From: Gp6-AA40 sp035293405
Lineage (GTDB): Bacteria > Acidobacteriota > Vicinamibacteria > Vicinamibacterales > UBA2999
Direction of reading: 5' to 3'
Length of the DNA stretch: 64,000 bases
NCBI GenBank assembly: GCA_035293405.1
Contig: DATDOE010000126.1
Span: 34,017-98,016, forward strand
Position numbers and translations under genes: made by a program. Positions 38,579 through 47,127 of the stretch are shown one piece after another (the stretch's first letter is position 1; each line of letters opens with the position of its first letter). The notes under the pieces were generated by a model. That model ran no database searches and had not been told where the DNA came from. It was given only the letters and a program-made list of their open reading frames with translations.

Positions 38579-38770
38579 ATGATTGTTCGGATGGGCGAGG
38601 CCCTGCTGTGCGTCCTGTGTCAAAGTCGTCCCGCGGATGAGCGATGGCGGCCGTTCTGCAGCGAGCGCTGCAAGAACGAAGACCTGTCCCGATGGGCCAG
38701 CGGACGTTATCGGCTCGCCGGTGAACCCGTCCCGGAGCCCAACAGCGACGGCGACACCGACCCGGAATAG
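38579..38770 (+). CDS. yacG: DNA gyrase inhibitor YacG-like zinc protein
   Basis: A 63-residue zinc protein of the YacG family. The four Cys are CVLC and FCSERC (C-x2-C, then C-x3-C), followed by KNEDLSRWASGRYRL, as in YacG, which binds GyrB in E. coli. The C-terminus is acidic. ATG at 38579 abuts a heptad repeat; a second ATG at 38591 would give 59 residues. It lies 13 bases before the citrate synthase start. Confidence 0.85.
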   Translation: MIVRMGEALLCVLCQSRPADERWRPFCSERCKNEDLSRWASGRYRLAGEPVPEPNSDGDTDPE

Positions 38771-38783
38771 CGACTCCCTTCAT

Positions 38784-40073
38784 ATGGCCGACACCCTCAC
38801 GATTACTGATAATCGGACCGGGAAGCAGTACGAGATCCCGATCACCGACGGCAGCATCATCCGCGCGACCGATCTCCGGCAGATCAAAGCAGGACAAGAC
38901 GATCAGGGCCTCAGCACCTACGACCCGGCATTCATGAACACGGCGGCCTGCCGCAGCCGCATCACCTACATCGACGGCGACAAAGGCATCCTCGAGTACC
39001 GCGGGTATCCCATCGAGCAGCTCGCGGAACACTCGACGTATCTCGAGACGGCGTATCTGATCATCTTCGGCCAGCTCCCCACCGAAGCGCAGTTGAAGCA
39101 GTGGACGACCGAGATCACGCTTCACACGATGCTCCACGAGAACATCAAGAAGCTGATGGAGGGGTTCCAGTACGACGCGCATCCGATGGGCGTCTTCCTG
39201 AGCACGGTGGGCGCCTTCTCGACGTTCTATTCGGACGCCAAGAAGATTTTCGACGAGCAATCCCGCACGAAGCAGATTCACCGGCTGATTGCCAAGGTCC
39301 CGACGATCGCCGCCTACGCCTACCGCCACAGCATCGGCCGCCCCTACATCTACCCCGACAACGACCTGAGCTTCGCCGGCAACTTCCTGAACATGCTGTT
39401 CCGGATGACCGAGCTGAAGTACCAGGTCAATCCGGTGCTCGAGCGCGCCGTCGAGGTGCTCTTCATCCTGCACGCGGATCACGAGCAGAACTGCAGCACG
39501 AGCGCGATGCGCGGCATCGGCAGCTCGCACGTCGACCCGTATTCGGCGATGGCTGGCGCGGCCGCGGCGCTCTACGGGCCGCTGCACGGCGGCGCCAACG
39601 AGGCGGTGCTGCGGATGCTCAATGAGATCGGCACGGTCCAGAACATCCCCGGGTTCATCAAGCGCGTGAAGGCCGGCGAGGGCCGCTTGATGGGGTTCGG
39701 CCATCGCGTCTACAAGTCGTACGACCCGCGCGCGAAGATCATCAAGCGCACGGCCGACGCGGTGTTCGACGTGACCGGGCGGAACCCGCTGCTCGACATC
39801 GCGCTCGAACTGGAACGCATCGCGCTCGAGGACGAGTACTTCGTGACGCGCAAGCTCTATCCAAACGTGGACTTCTATTCGGGCCTCATCTATCAGGCGA
39901 TGGGCTTCCCGGTCACGATGTTCCCGGTGCTGTTTGCGATTCCGCGAACCTCGGGCTGGGTGGCGCAGTGGGAGGAGATGCTGCTCGATCCAGAGCAGAA
40001 GATCTCGCGCCCGAAGCAGGTCTACATCGGCGCCTCGCGGCGCGACTATGTGCCGCTGACCGCACGAGGGTAA
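38784..40073 (+). CDS. gltA: Citrate synthase
   Basis: A 429-residue type II citrate synthase that condenses oxaloacetate and acetyl-CoA in the TCA cycle. It has the small N-terminal beta domain (TLTITDNRTGKQYEIPI) and the catalytic regions LFILHADHEQNCSTSAMRGIGSSHVDPYSAMAGAAAALYGPLHGGANE, MGFGHRVYKSYDPRAKII and FYSGLIYQAMGFP with the catalytic Asp region VDFYSG. The frame is open upstream across yacG, but MADTLTITD at 38784 is the conserved start. Confidence 0.96.
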   Translation: MADTLTITDNRTGKQYEIPITDGSIIRATDLRQIKAGQDDQGLSTYDPAFMNTAACRSRITYIDGDKGILEYRGYPIEQLAEHSTYLETAYLIIFGQLPTEAQLKQWTTEITLHTMLHENIKKLMEGFQYDAHPMGVFLSTVGAFSTFYSDAKKIFDEQSRTKQIHRLIAKVPTIAAYAYRHSIGRPYIYPDNDLSFAGNFLNMLFRMTELKYQVNPVLERAVEVLFILHADHEQNCSTSAMRGIGSSHVDPYSAMAGAAAALYGPLHGGANEAVLRMLNEIGTVQNIPGFIKRVKAGEGRLMGFGHRVYKSYDPRAKIIKRTADAVFDVTGRNPLLDIALELERIALEDEYFVTRKLYPNVDFYSGLIYQAMGFPVTMFPVLFAIPRTSGWVAQWEEMLLDPEQKISRPKQVYIGASRRDYVPLTARG

Positions 40074-40079
40074 TCGCGC

Positions 40080-40199
40080 GTGCGAGCTCTCTCACGCTGG
40101 TCGGTGCGAACTTCCCTACGGCGGTCGGTGCGAGGCCTCTTAGGCGGGTCGGTGCGAGCGCTCTTACGCACGTCCGTGCGAGCTTCCTTACGCGGGTCG
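40080..40199. repeat. 24-bp minisatellite, array 1
   Basis: Five direct 24-bp units, each starting GTGCGA and ending about GGGTCG (boundaries 40080, 40104, 40128, 40152, 40176). Read in the peptidase frame they give Arg-rich 8-residue units such as VRTSLRRS and VRALLRTS. An inverted array of the same unit lies at 40299-40433. Confidence 0.9.
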
Positions 40200-40217
40200 G
40201 TGCGATCGGTGCGTGGG

Positions 40218-41255
40218 ATGTCGACCGCCGCGGTGGTCGGTGCGATCATGATTGCGTGCACTGGTGCTGACACCGTCGGAACGATGAACCCGAAACCCGC
40301 ACCGACCAGCGATAGCGCCGTCGCACCGACAAGCGAGGGTCAAGTCGCACCCACGAGCGAAGCGAGGATCGCACCAACAGGCGAAGCTCAAGTCGCACCG
40401 ACACGCGAAGCTCAAGCCGCACCGAAACCCGTCGCATTCGACGGCGCGAAGGCCTGGGAACACCTCCGCCGTCAGGTGGCGTTCGGACCTCGCCCTTCCG
40501 GCACTCCCGCCATCGTCGAGACGCGGCGCTACATCCTGGACCAGCTCACGGCGGCGGGCATCGAGGCGCGGGAACAGATGTTCATCGGCATGACGCCGTT
40601 TGGCGAAGTGTCGATGTCGAATGTGATCGGGACGATTCCTGGCCGACGGCCCGAGCGGGTGGCGCTGGCCAGCCATTTCGACACCAAGCTGTATCGGGAA
40701 TTCCGGTTCGTGGGCGCCAACGATGGCGCCTCGTCCACGGCCGCCCTGCTGGAACTGGGCCGCGTCCTCAAGATGCGGCAGCACGAATTCACCATCGAGT
40801 TGCTGTTCCTCGACGGCGAGGAGGCACGCATGCCCGAGTGGCGTGGGCAGGACAACACCTACGGGAGCCGCCACTACGTCGAGGCAGCGCAGAAGGCCGG
40901 CACGATCGGCAGCCTGAAGGCGCTGGTACTCCTCGACATGATCGGCGATTCGAGCCTGCTGATCCGTCGGGACTCCAATTCGACGCCGTGGCTCGTCGAC
41001 ATTGTCTGGCGTACCGCAGCGAAGCTCGGACATGGCGCCACGTTTTCGAACGAGCTGACGACGATCGAAGACGATCACGTGCCGTTTCTGCGGGCCGGTG
41101 TGCCCGCGGTGGACATCATCGATCTGGAAAACCCGACCTGGCACACGCCCCAGGACACGCTCGACTACGTCAGCGCCCGCAGCCTCCAGATCGTGGGCGA
41201 CGTCGTGCTGGCGGCCCTACCGGAGATCGAGAAGCGCCTCATAGCTGGACGGTAG
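40218..41255 (+). CDS. M28 family metallopeptidase, glutaminyl-cyclase-like
   Basis: A 345-residue protein of the M28 Zn-peptidase fold. Metal-binding and catalytic residues: ASHFDTK (His, Asp), GANDGASST, LFLDGEEA (Glu-Glu), LLDMIGD and a final WHTPQDTLDYV His. EDDHVPFLRAGVPAVDII resembles secreted glutaminyl-peptide cyclotransferases more than aminopeptidases. ATG 40218 starts a short signal with a possible lipid Cys (IMIACTG). The frame is open back to GTG 40080 through an Arg-rich repeat, which is unlikely to be translated. Residues 28-72 are 8-residue APTSEAQ-like repeats from a second array. Confidence 0.87.
   Translation: MSTAAVVGAIMIACTGADTVGTMNPKPAPTSDSAVAPTSEGQVAPTSEARIAPTGEAQVAPTREAQAAPKPVAFDGAKAWEHLRRQVAFGPRPSGTPAIVETRRYILDQLTAAGIEAREQMFIGMTPFGEVSMSNVIGTIPGRRPERVALASHFDTKLYREFRFVGANDGASSTAALLELGRVLKMRQHEFTIELLFLDGEEARMPEWRGQDNTYGSRHYVEAAQKAGTIGSLKALVLLDMIGDSSLLIRRDSNSTPWLVDIVWRTAAKLGHGATFSNELTTIEDDHVPFLRAGVPAVDIIDLENPTWHTPQDTLDYVSARSLQIVGDVVLAALPEIEKRLIAGR
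40299..40433. repeat. 24-bp minisatellite, array 2 (inverted, coding)
   Basis: Five 24-bp units starting GCACC (boundaries 40299, 40323, 40347, 40371, 40395) plus a partial sixth. Reverse-complemented they share GGTGCGA and the CTTCGC core with array 1. In the peptidase they encode five copies of about VAPTSEAQ. Confidence 0.9.
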
Positions 41256-41258
41256 GCT

Positions 41259-41331
41259 CGGGATCCGGGATCCGGGACCCGGGATCCGAAAGAGCGCACG
41301 CCATCGCATCCCCGAGTCCCGAGTCCCGAAT
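41259..41331. repeat. Heptad inverted arrays
   Basis: CGGGATC, CGGGATC, CGGGACC, CGGGATC (41259-41286), a 24-base centre, then CCCGAGT, CCCGAGT, CCCGAAT (41311-41331). Same units and layout as the array at 24896. It lies between the M28 stop and the start of the 2Fe-2S subunit. Confidence 0.9.
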
Positions 41332-41352
41332 CCCGGGGTATCCTGTCGGCCT

Positions 41353-41820
41353 ATGAGCATCTTCACACTCACGGTGAACGGGCGCTCGCGCAGAGTGGAC
41401 GTCGATCCGGCCACGCCTCTGCTGTACGTCCTGAGTGACGACCTCGAGCTCCGTGGACCCAAGTTCGGTTGTGGCCTCGGCCAATGCGGCGCGTGTACGG
41501 TGATTTCCAACGGGCAGGCGATCCGGTCGTGCGTGACGCCGGTCAGCTCGGTGGCGAGCGCTGACATCACCACGCTCGAAGGCCTGGGCACACCCGAGAA
41601 GCCGCATCCAATCCAGCAGGCGTTCGTCGACGAACAGGCCGCGCAGTGCGGTTTCTGTCTGAGCGGCGTCATCCTGACGGCCAAGGCTTTTCTCGACAAG
41701 AACCCGCGAGCCACGGACGAGCAGATTCAGCAGGCGCTGTCCGGCGTGATGTGCCGCTGTTACGTGAACGTCAGGATGTTCAAGGCGATTCGGCGTTATG
41801 CGAAGGAGGTTGCCGTATGA
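41353..41820 (+). CDS. Molybdenum hydroxylase 2Fe-2S subunit
   Basis: A 155-residue small subunit of the xanthine oxidase family. Two iron-sulfur clusters are carried by GPKFGCGLGQCGACTV with a later Cys in RSCVTPV, and by QCGFCLSGVILTAKAFL with MCRCYVNVRMFKAI. It passes electrons from the Mo-cofactor subunit to an acceptor. The large-subunit gene starts in its stop codon (ATGA). It has no export signal; co-export with the Tat-tagged large subunit is known in this family and is inferred here. Confidence 0.94.
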   Translation: MSIFTLTVNGRSRRVDVDPATPLLYVLSDDLELRGPKFGCGLGQCGACTVISNGQAIRSCVTPVSSVASADITTLEGLGTPEKPHPIQQAFVDEQAAQCGFCLSGVILTAKAFLDKNPRATDEQIQQALSGVMCRCYVNVRMFKAIRRYAKEVAV

Positions 41821-44162
41821 CACGCAGGCTGACCTCCGATGCACGGCGCGCGCTCGACGGCGCCGGATTCTCCCGCCGCGCGTTCCTGCAGGGCTCAGGC
41901 GCGCTCGTCGTCACGTTCGCGTCTGCCGGAGTCGTGGACCAGCTGAGTACCGTGCTGGCGCAGGGCTTCAATGGCACCGGCAGCACGCAGCTCGACTCGT
42001 GGATTGCCATCGCCCAGGACGGCACCGTGACGGCCTACACCGGCAAGTGCGAGTTCGGGCAAGGGCTCTACACCGCGCAGACGCAGCTGGTCGCCGAAGA
42101 GCTGAGTGTGCCCTTCGATCGCGTGCGGCTGATTCAATGCGATACGTCGATCACTCCGGACCAGGGCACGACGTCGGGGCAACAGTCGCATCCCACCAAC
42201 TTCAACCACACCAACCTGGCGCTCGCCGCGGCCACTGCTCGAGAGGCGCTGGTGCGTCTGGCCTCGGCACAGCTGGGAGCGGCGCCACCGGATCTGGTGG
42301 CGACAGACGGTGTGGTCAGCGTCAAGGCGACACCGTCCAGGAATGTCGGCTACGGCGCGCTCGTCGGCGGCAGGAAGTTCGACGTGCAGCTGGACCCGAA
42401 GGCCACACGCAAGCACCCGCGCGAGTGGACCGTTCTCGGGACGTCCGTACCGCGCGTGGACATGCGCGCGATGGCGACCGGTCAGTTCGAGTTCGTCCAC
42501 AACGTGCGCGTGCCCGGCATGCTGCACGGACGCGTGGTCCGGCCTCCTGCCACTGGCGCGACCGTCATGGCGGTTGACGAGAGCTCCGTGCGCGACCTGC
42601 CAGGGCTCGTGAAGGTCGTCGTCAAGAACAACTTCGTCGGCGTGGTCGCTGAGAAGCCGTGGCAGGCGATGCAGGCGGCGACCCGTCTACGCGTCACCTG
42701 GGCACCGGGCACGAAGCTCTCGCCCCAGAGCGACATCCACCAGCAAATCCGGAAAGAGCCCTCGGTCGACACGCTCCTGGTGGACTCGGGCACCGTTGAC
42801 GCGACGCTGGCGTCGGCGGCCACGGTGATCAAGGCCACCTATCTGCATCCGTATCAGATGCACGGCTCGATCGGCACGTCCTGCGCGGTTGCGGACGTGC
42901 AGGCCGACAAGGCGACGTTGTGGTCAGCCACGCAGTCCGCCTTTCCGACGCGCAACACCACCGCCGCGATTCTCGGCATGAAGCCCGACACCGTACGCGT
43001 GATCTACACGCGCGGCGCCGGCTGCTACGGCATCAACGGCGCCGATACGGTGACCTACGACGCGGCCGTCCTCTCGCAGGCGGTTGGGAAACCGGTGCGC
43101 GTGCAGCTCTCCCGCAAGGACGAGATGGCGTGGGAGAACTACGGCAACCTGTTCACGATCGATCAGCGTGTCGGCGTGGACGCCACCGGCAACATCGTGG
43201 CGTGGGACTACGAAGCGTGGTCGGCGGCCAAAGGCGGCCGCCCCGGATACAACACGCCGGGCAACGTGGTCACCGGAACGCTTCTCGGTCTCAATCCCGC
43301 TCCGTTCAACCCGCGCACGCCGGCGCCCGCACCGACCAACCCGTTGAACAACGGCTCGAATACAGCGCCCTCGTACATCGCCGGGCGCGTGAGAGACTCG
43401 CAGAACGGCGCTGGCAATGTGCGCAGCGAGCGCGTGCTGTCACATCGCGTCAGATCCCCGTTCTTCACCGGCCCGCTTCGCGCGCCCGAGCGGCTGCAGA
43501 ATACCTTCGCCCACGAGTGCTTCATGGACGAAGTGGCCGCGCACGTCAAAGCGGATCCGGTCGCGTATCGTCTTCGCCATCTGACTCACGCGCGCCTCAG
43601 CGAGGCCATACGGGCCGCGGCGAAGGCGGCCAACTGGCAGACGCGACCGTCGCCCAAGCCGAATATTCCAAACACCGGCGTCGCCAACGGCCGCGGCATC
43701 TCGTGCGTCTGCTACGAAGGCGACAACGGGTTCGTCGCGATGGTCGCTGAGGTCGATGTCAATCAGAACACCGGCCAGGTGCACGTGACACGTCTGGTCG
43801 TCGCGCAGGACTCCGGCCCGATCTCGAACCCGGATGGGATGCGCAACCAGATCGAGGGTGGCGCCCTGCAGGGAATGAGTCGTGCGCTGGGCGAGATCGT
43901 TACCTGGGACGACGAGAAGGTGACGTCCATCGATTGGCGCAGCTACCGATCATTGCCGCTCGGCTTTGCCGCGCCGCGCATCGAGACGGTGCTGATCAAT
44001 CAAACCGAGGAAGAAGCCTGCGGCTCGGGCGAAACGTCGATCACCATCGTGGCCGCGGCCATCGGCAATGCCATCTTCGATGCCACCGGCGCGCGCATCC
44101 GCGAGGTGCCGTTCACGCCGGAGCGTGTCAAAGCCGCATTGGCCGCCCGGAAGAGTACGTAG
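41817..44162 (+). CDS. Molybdenum hydroxylase large subunit, isoquinoline-oxidoreductase-like
   Basis: A 781-residue Mo-cofactor subunit with a twin-arginine signal (FSRRAFLQGSGALVVTF). The substrate and cofactor domains show GKCEFGQGLYTAQTQLVAEEL, TSGQQSHPTNFNHTNL, TRGAGCYGINGADTVTYDAAVLSQAVGKPVRVQLSRKDEMAWENYG, RAPERLQNTFAHECFMDEVA and the closing EEACGSGETSITIVAAAIGNAIFDATG with the catalytic Glu region. The order resembles isoquinoline 1-oxidoreductase beta subunits. There is no FAD (CoxM) subunit, which points to a cytochrome or quinone acceptor. Substrate unknown. The gene overlaps the small subunit by four bases. Confidence 0.92.
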   Translation: MTRRLTSDARRALDGAGFSRRAFLQGSGALVVTFASAGVVDQLSTVLAQGFNGTGSTQLDSWIAIAQDGTVTAYTGKCEFGQGLYTAQTQLVAEELSVPFDRVRLIQCDTSITPDQGTTSGQQSHPTNFNHTNLALAAATAREALVRLASAQLGAAPPDLVATDGVVSVKATPSRNVGYGALVGGRKFDVQLDPKATRKHPREWTVLGTSVPRVDMRAMATGQFEFVHNVRVPGMLHGRVVRPPATGATVMAVDESSVRDLPGLVKVVVKNNFVGVVAEKPWQAMQAATRLRVTWAPGTKLSPQSDIHQQIRKEPSVDTLLVDSGTVDATLASAATVIKATYLHPYQMHGSIGTSCAVADVQADKATLWSATQSAFPTRNTTAAILGMKPDTVRVIYTRGAGCYGINGADTVTYDAAVLSQAVGKPVRVQLSRKDEMAWENYGNLFTIDQRVGVDATGNIVAWDYEAWSAAKGGRPGYNTPGNVVTGTLLGLNPAPFNPRTPAPAPTNPLNNGSNTAPSYIAGRVRDSQNGAGNVRSERVLSHRVRSPFFTGPLRAPERLQNTFAHECFMDEVAAHVKADPVAYRLRHLTHARLSEAIRAAAKAANWQTRPSPKPNIPNTGVANGRGISCVCYEGDNGFVAMVAEVDVNQNTGQVHVTRLVVAQDSGPISNPDGMRNQIEGGALQGMSRALGEIVTWDDEKVTSIDWRSYRSLPLGFAAPRIETVLINQTEEEACGSGETSITIVAAAIGNAIFDATGARIREVPFTPERVKAALAARKST

Positions 44163-44173
44163 GGGTACGTAGT

Positions 44174-44191
44174 GTCCGGCTTCAGCCGGAC
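44174..44191. repeat. Short palindrome at convergent ends
   Basis: A 7-bp perfect stem, GTCCGGC and its complement, loop TTCA. It overlaps the 3' end of the minus-strand PPOX gene, 11 bases past the molybdoenzyme stop. Confidence 0.65.
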
Positions 44192-44625
44192 CTGAAGCTG
44201 TCCGCTTTGAGCTCCAGGATCAGCGGCGGCTGCGCGTTGAAGCTGCTGTACCGAATCCACGTCGGCGTCACGCGGACGTGGATCAACCCCGGCCAACTGA
44301 GCCTCTCGCGGCCATCAGGAAAGATACCGAAGTAGATCTCCTGCACGCGGCGCAGTTCATCGCCGGACGGCACGTCGGCGATGCCTTCATACTGCACCGT
44401 CCGCTCGTCCCCATCTCGGGTACCGCCAATCACGAACGCCACAGCCGGATTGGCGCGCAGGTTCGTCGCCTTCCGCGAGTCGCCGAGCGTATCGAACACG
44501 ATCTCGAACGTATCGGCGATCGCAATCCCGACCACGGCCGCTTGAGAGGCCTTGAGTGATGACACCGAAGCCTGGACGGCATATCGCTCGGTGCGCATGA
44601 AGGCGAGCAGTTCATCTCTCGTCAT
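44182..44625 (-). CDS. Pyridoxamine 5'-phosphate oxidase family flavin protein
   Basis: A 147-residue split-barrel FMN- or F420-binding protein of the PPOX family. Features are AVQASVSSLKASQAAVVGIAIADTFEIVFDTLGDSRKATNLRANPAVAFVIGG, ERTVQYEGIADVP and the final HVRVTPTWIRYSSF. Such proteins may reduce small substrates or act on heme and flavin cofactors; substrate is not known. It is convergent with the molybdoenzyme. Its last residues (ADSFRSG) come from a palindrome. Confidence 0.82.
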   Translation of the reverse strand: MTRDELLAFMRTERYAVQASVSSLKASQAAVVGIAIADTFEIVFDTLGDSRKATNLRANPAVAFVIGGTRDGDERTVQYEGIADVPSGDELRRVQEIYFGIFPDGRERLSWPGLIHVRVTPTWIRYSSFNAQPPLILELKADSFRSG

Positions 44626-44639
44626 GGTTCGAGGTGCAT

Positions 44640-45334
44640 TCTAGACCGCGGCGCGACCTGTGTAGAGCGCCAGCATCAGCTGCAGCGATGGCGAGCATCT
44701 CGCTCCGCGAAGCTCTCGGCACGCCGGAAAGCGTTCGGACGGCTACTCACGACCGCTCGACGCTCGGGTCGCGGGTGCTCTCGCACCCGCTCAGCCTCAC
44801 TGATGCCCTCGGCCGCCTCACGCTTTCACCCCTGACGCGTGTCGGCATGCCTCGAATTGCTTCGCTGCGCGAGATGCTCGCCACCGCTGCGCGTGCCGTC
44901 TACTCGATCGTTCTCTGCCCGGTGTGGCTGTCCGGTTTGGCCGGCGCCTGCGCAAGGTCGGGTCGCGCAAGCGACCCGACAAAACCAGTACTGGCCGGTC
45001 GGTCCGCCTTAGCGGACCGACCACTCGCCGCGTAGCAGGAAATCAGCTGACGCGAGCATTTCCGCGGCGAGCTTCGTCCACGCGTTTCAGAAGCAGCGAG
45101 GTACATCCAGCGTTTTGAGCCGCGTGACAGATGCAGCCGCGAATAAGCGTCTACTCGCTGCGCGAGCGGAAGGGTACCGAGCAGAAGCTGATTTCCGGCG
45201 TGCAGCGCCGGCGCCGGCCAGACCGGACAGCCATACCGGGCTTGGCAGATGCCCGCCACCGCTGCAGCTCATGTGCCGCTTGGGAGTTGGTTCGCGAATC
45301 GGATTGGGAGTTGGGAGTTGTCAGTCCGAACGCC
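44640..45334. repeat. Non-coding repeat-rich gap with long inverted repeats
   Basis: About 690 bases without a convincing gene. Two long imperfect inverted repeats: about 33 bp (44681-44713 with 44859-44890) and about 30 bp (44919-44948 with 45210-45239). Perfect hairpins: GCGGGTGC (44771-44790, loop TCTC), GTCGGGTCGC (44957-44980, loop GCAA) and GGTCGGTCCGC (44997-45022, loop CTTA). Heptads GGGAGTT occur at 45282, 45306 and 45313. Short frames inside have no protein features. Confidence 0.8.
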
Positions 45335-45841
45335 TTACGTCGCGGGATCCGTCTCGAGCGGATACTCGTAGCGGGCGACGTAGTAGGGGCCGACCTGCCG
45401 GACGCTGTGAAACTGAAAGCCGAAGCCTTCATACAGCGCGCGGAGCTTCGGGCGGGACTTGTCGCAGTCGAGCCGCAGATGGCGCTTGCCAGCGGCGCGG
45501 GCGTGGCCGACAGCCCATCGCAACAGCGCCACTGCCACGCCTTGCCCCTTGTACTCGCGCCGGACCACCAGCCGGTGCACGAAGGCCGACGCGTCCTGCG
45601 GCAGGTCCGGCCAGAAGAGCGTGTCCGTCAGCTGAAATCTGATCGCGCCGGCCGCAACGCCGTCAACCATCGCCATGAAGAACTGGCCCGCGGCGACTTC
45701 GGCGGCGATGCGCTCGGGTGTCAGCTCTCCCACTTCCCACATCACTTCGCCCAACGCGTCGACCCACTGTGCCGCCTCGACCAGCATGGCCTCGACCGCT
45801 GGCGCATCAACGGGCTGTGCCTCTTGCATCTCGATCGTCAT
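45335..45841 (-). CDS. GNAT family N-acetyltransferase
   Basis: A 168-residue GNAT-fold acetyltransferase. Motif A for acetyl-CoA is VHRLVVRREYKGQGVAVALLRWAVGHARAAG, followed by HLRLDCDKSRPKLRALYEGFGFQFHSV. The N-terminal part (DAPAVEAMLVEAAQWV) is the usual helix pair. Length is normal. Start is ATG 45841. It lies 44 bases downstream of the LeuA-like gene on the same strand; the gap includes that gene's heptad-like tail. Acceptor is unknown. Confidence 0.88.
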   Translation of the reverse strand: MTIEMQEAQPVDAPAVEAMLVEAAQWVDALGEVMWEVGELTPERIAAEVAAGQFFMAMVDGVAAGAIRFQLTDTLFWPDLPQDASAFVHRLVVRREYKGQGVAVALLRWAVGHARAAGKRHLRLDCDKSRPKLRALYEGFGFQFHSVRQVGPYYVARYEYPLETDPAT

Positions 45842-45885
45842 CGCCGGGTTCGAATGTCAGGCGTGCCTCGTGCGTACTTGGAAAC

Positions 45886-47127
45886 TTACTTTTCAACTTC
45901 TTCCACCTTTTCACTTTTCCACTTACTGAGCTCTCGCATGATCTCCGGCTCGGTCAGCACCGTTGACGAGGCCTTGGCCCGGCGGAAGATGCGGTCCACG
46001 AGCTCTTCGTCGGCGGCGAAGCCGCGATGCTCGAGCCAGAACACGACGTTGGACTTGCCCGACATCGGGCCCACTTCTATCTGCTGCGCCCGGCCGACGA
46101 GCCGCGCCGGCACGCCCGAGTACACCGCGTCGGCCAGATCCAGGTCGTTCTTGTTGAACGCCTTCACCACCGCCGCCGCATGGACGCCGGTCGCGGTGCG
46201 GAACGCGTCCCGTCCGAACACGGGATAGTTGTCGGGAATCGGCTCCCCCGTCGCGTCCGATACGACCTGCACCAGGTCGTTGAGGTGCGACAGGTCGCGA
46301 TCGATCCATCCCATGAGCACGAGATTCACCATCAGCAGATCCATCGGCGTATTGCCCACGCGCTCGCCAATGCCCAACATCGTTCCGTGGACGCGGGACG
46401 CGCCGGCCTCGAGCGCCGCCAGGCTGTTGATGGTGCCCATGTCGCGATCGCGATGCCCGTGCCAGTCGATGCCCACGTCGGCCCCACTGGCGTCCACCAC
46501 TCGCTTCGCGAACCTCACGACGGCGCGCGCGCCGGCTGGAGTGGCGTGGCCCACGGTGTCAGCGATGCAGAGGCGAGACGCCCCCGCGTTGATCGCGGTC
46601 TCGAACAGACGACGCAGCGTGTCGGGATCCGATCGCGTCGTATCCTCGGTGACGTACATCATCTTCAGACCCTGCCGGACGCCGAAGCCGACGGCTTCCT
46701 CGGTGCACCGCAGCAGGTAGTCGATCGTCCAGTCCTCAGCGTAAATCCGGATCGGGCTCGACCCGATGAAGCAGCCAACCTCGATCGGCAGCCCGGTTCG
46801 CTGGACGATGTCCGCGATCGGCTGGATGTCGGCGATGACGGTGCGCGCGGCGCAGTTGGCCTGGACCTTCAGGCGGCAGTCGAGGATCTCGCAGGCGAGC
46901 CGCTCGACATCCCGCACCACGTGAGGCCCCGCGCCGGGCAATCCGACGTCGGCGGTGTCGATGCCGATCCGATCGAGCAGGTGCAGGATGCGCAGCTTCT
47001 GATCGATGGACGGAGCGCGTACTGAGGGCGACTGCAGTCCGTCACGCAGCGTTTCATCGAGGAGCAGGACGAGCGGAGGCGTGGGCGCCGGTGTGTCGCG
47101 ATTCCAGTCGAAGATCAGGTCATCCAC
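45886..47127 (-). CDS. 2-isopropylmalate/homocitrate synthase-like enzyme
   Basis: A 413-residue HMGL-like TIM-barrel synthase. Signatures: LLDETLRDGLQSPSV at the N-terminus, EVGCFIGSSPIRIY, RLCIADTVGHATPAGA and DWHGHRDRDMGTINSLAALEAGASRVHGTMLGIGERVGNTPMDLL with the HxH metal ligands. A communication-domain tail follows, but the LeuA regulatory domain is absent. It joins acetyl-CoA and a 2-oxo acid; which one is unknown. The GTG start at 47127 overlaps the stop of the upstream small membrane protein. The last 12 residues (KSEKVEEVEK) read from a heptad-like repeat. Confidence 0.87.
   Translation of the reverse strand: MDDLIFDWNRDTPAPTPPLVLLLDETLRDGLQSPSVRAPSIDQKLRILHLLDRIGIDTADVGLPGAGPHVVRDVERLACEILDCRLKVQANCAARTVIADIQPIADIVQRTGLPIEVGCFIGSSPIRIYAEDWTIDYLLRCTEEAVGFGVRQGLKMMYVTEDTTRSDPDTLRRLFETAINAGASRLCIADTVGHATPAGARAVVRFAKRVVDASGADVGIDWHGHRDRDMGTINSLAALEAGASRVHGTMLGIGERVGNTPMDLLMVNLVLMGWIDRDLSHLNDLVQVVSDATGEPIPDNYPVFGRDAFRTATGVHAAAVVKAFNKNDLDLADAVYSGVPARLVGRAQQIEVGPMSGKSNVVFWLEHRGFAADEELVDRIFRRAKASSTVLTEPEIMRELSKWKSEKVEEVEK

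Noticed and set aside
40080..40217. Arg-rich N-terminal extension of the M28 peptidase
   Set aside because: It would place 46 Arg/Ser-rich residues before a signal peptide; ATG 40218 is more credible.
44640..45042. Short frames in the repeat-rich gap, such as 44634-45035
   Set aside because: They cross hairpins and inverted repeats and have no protein features.
45841..45870. tRNA-like T-loop (GGTTCGAAT)
   Set aside because: The flanking five-base arms do not pair and no anticodon or acceptor stem is present.
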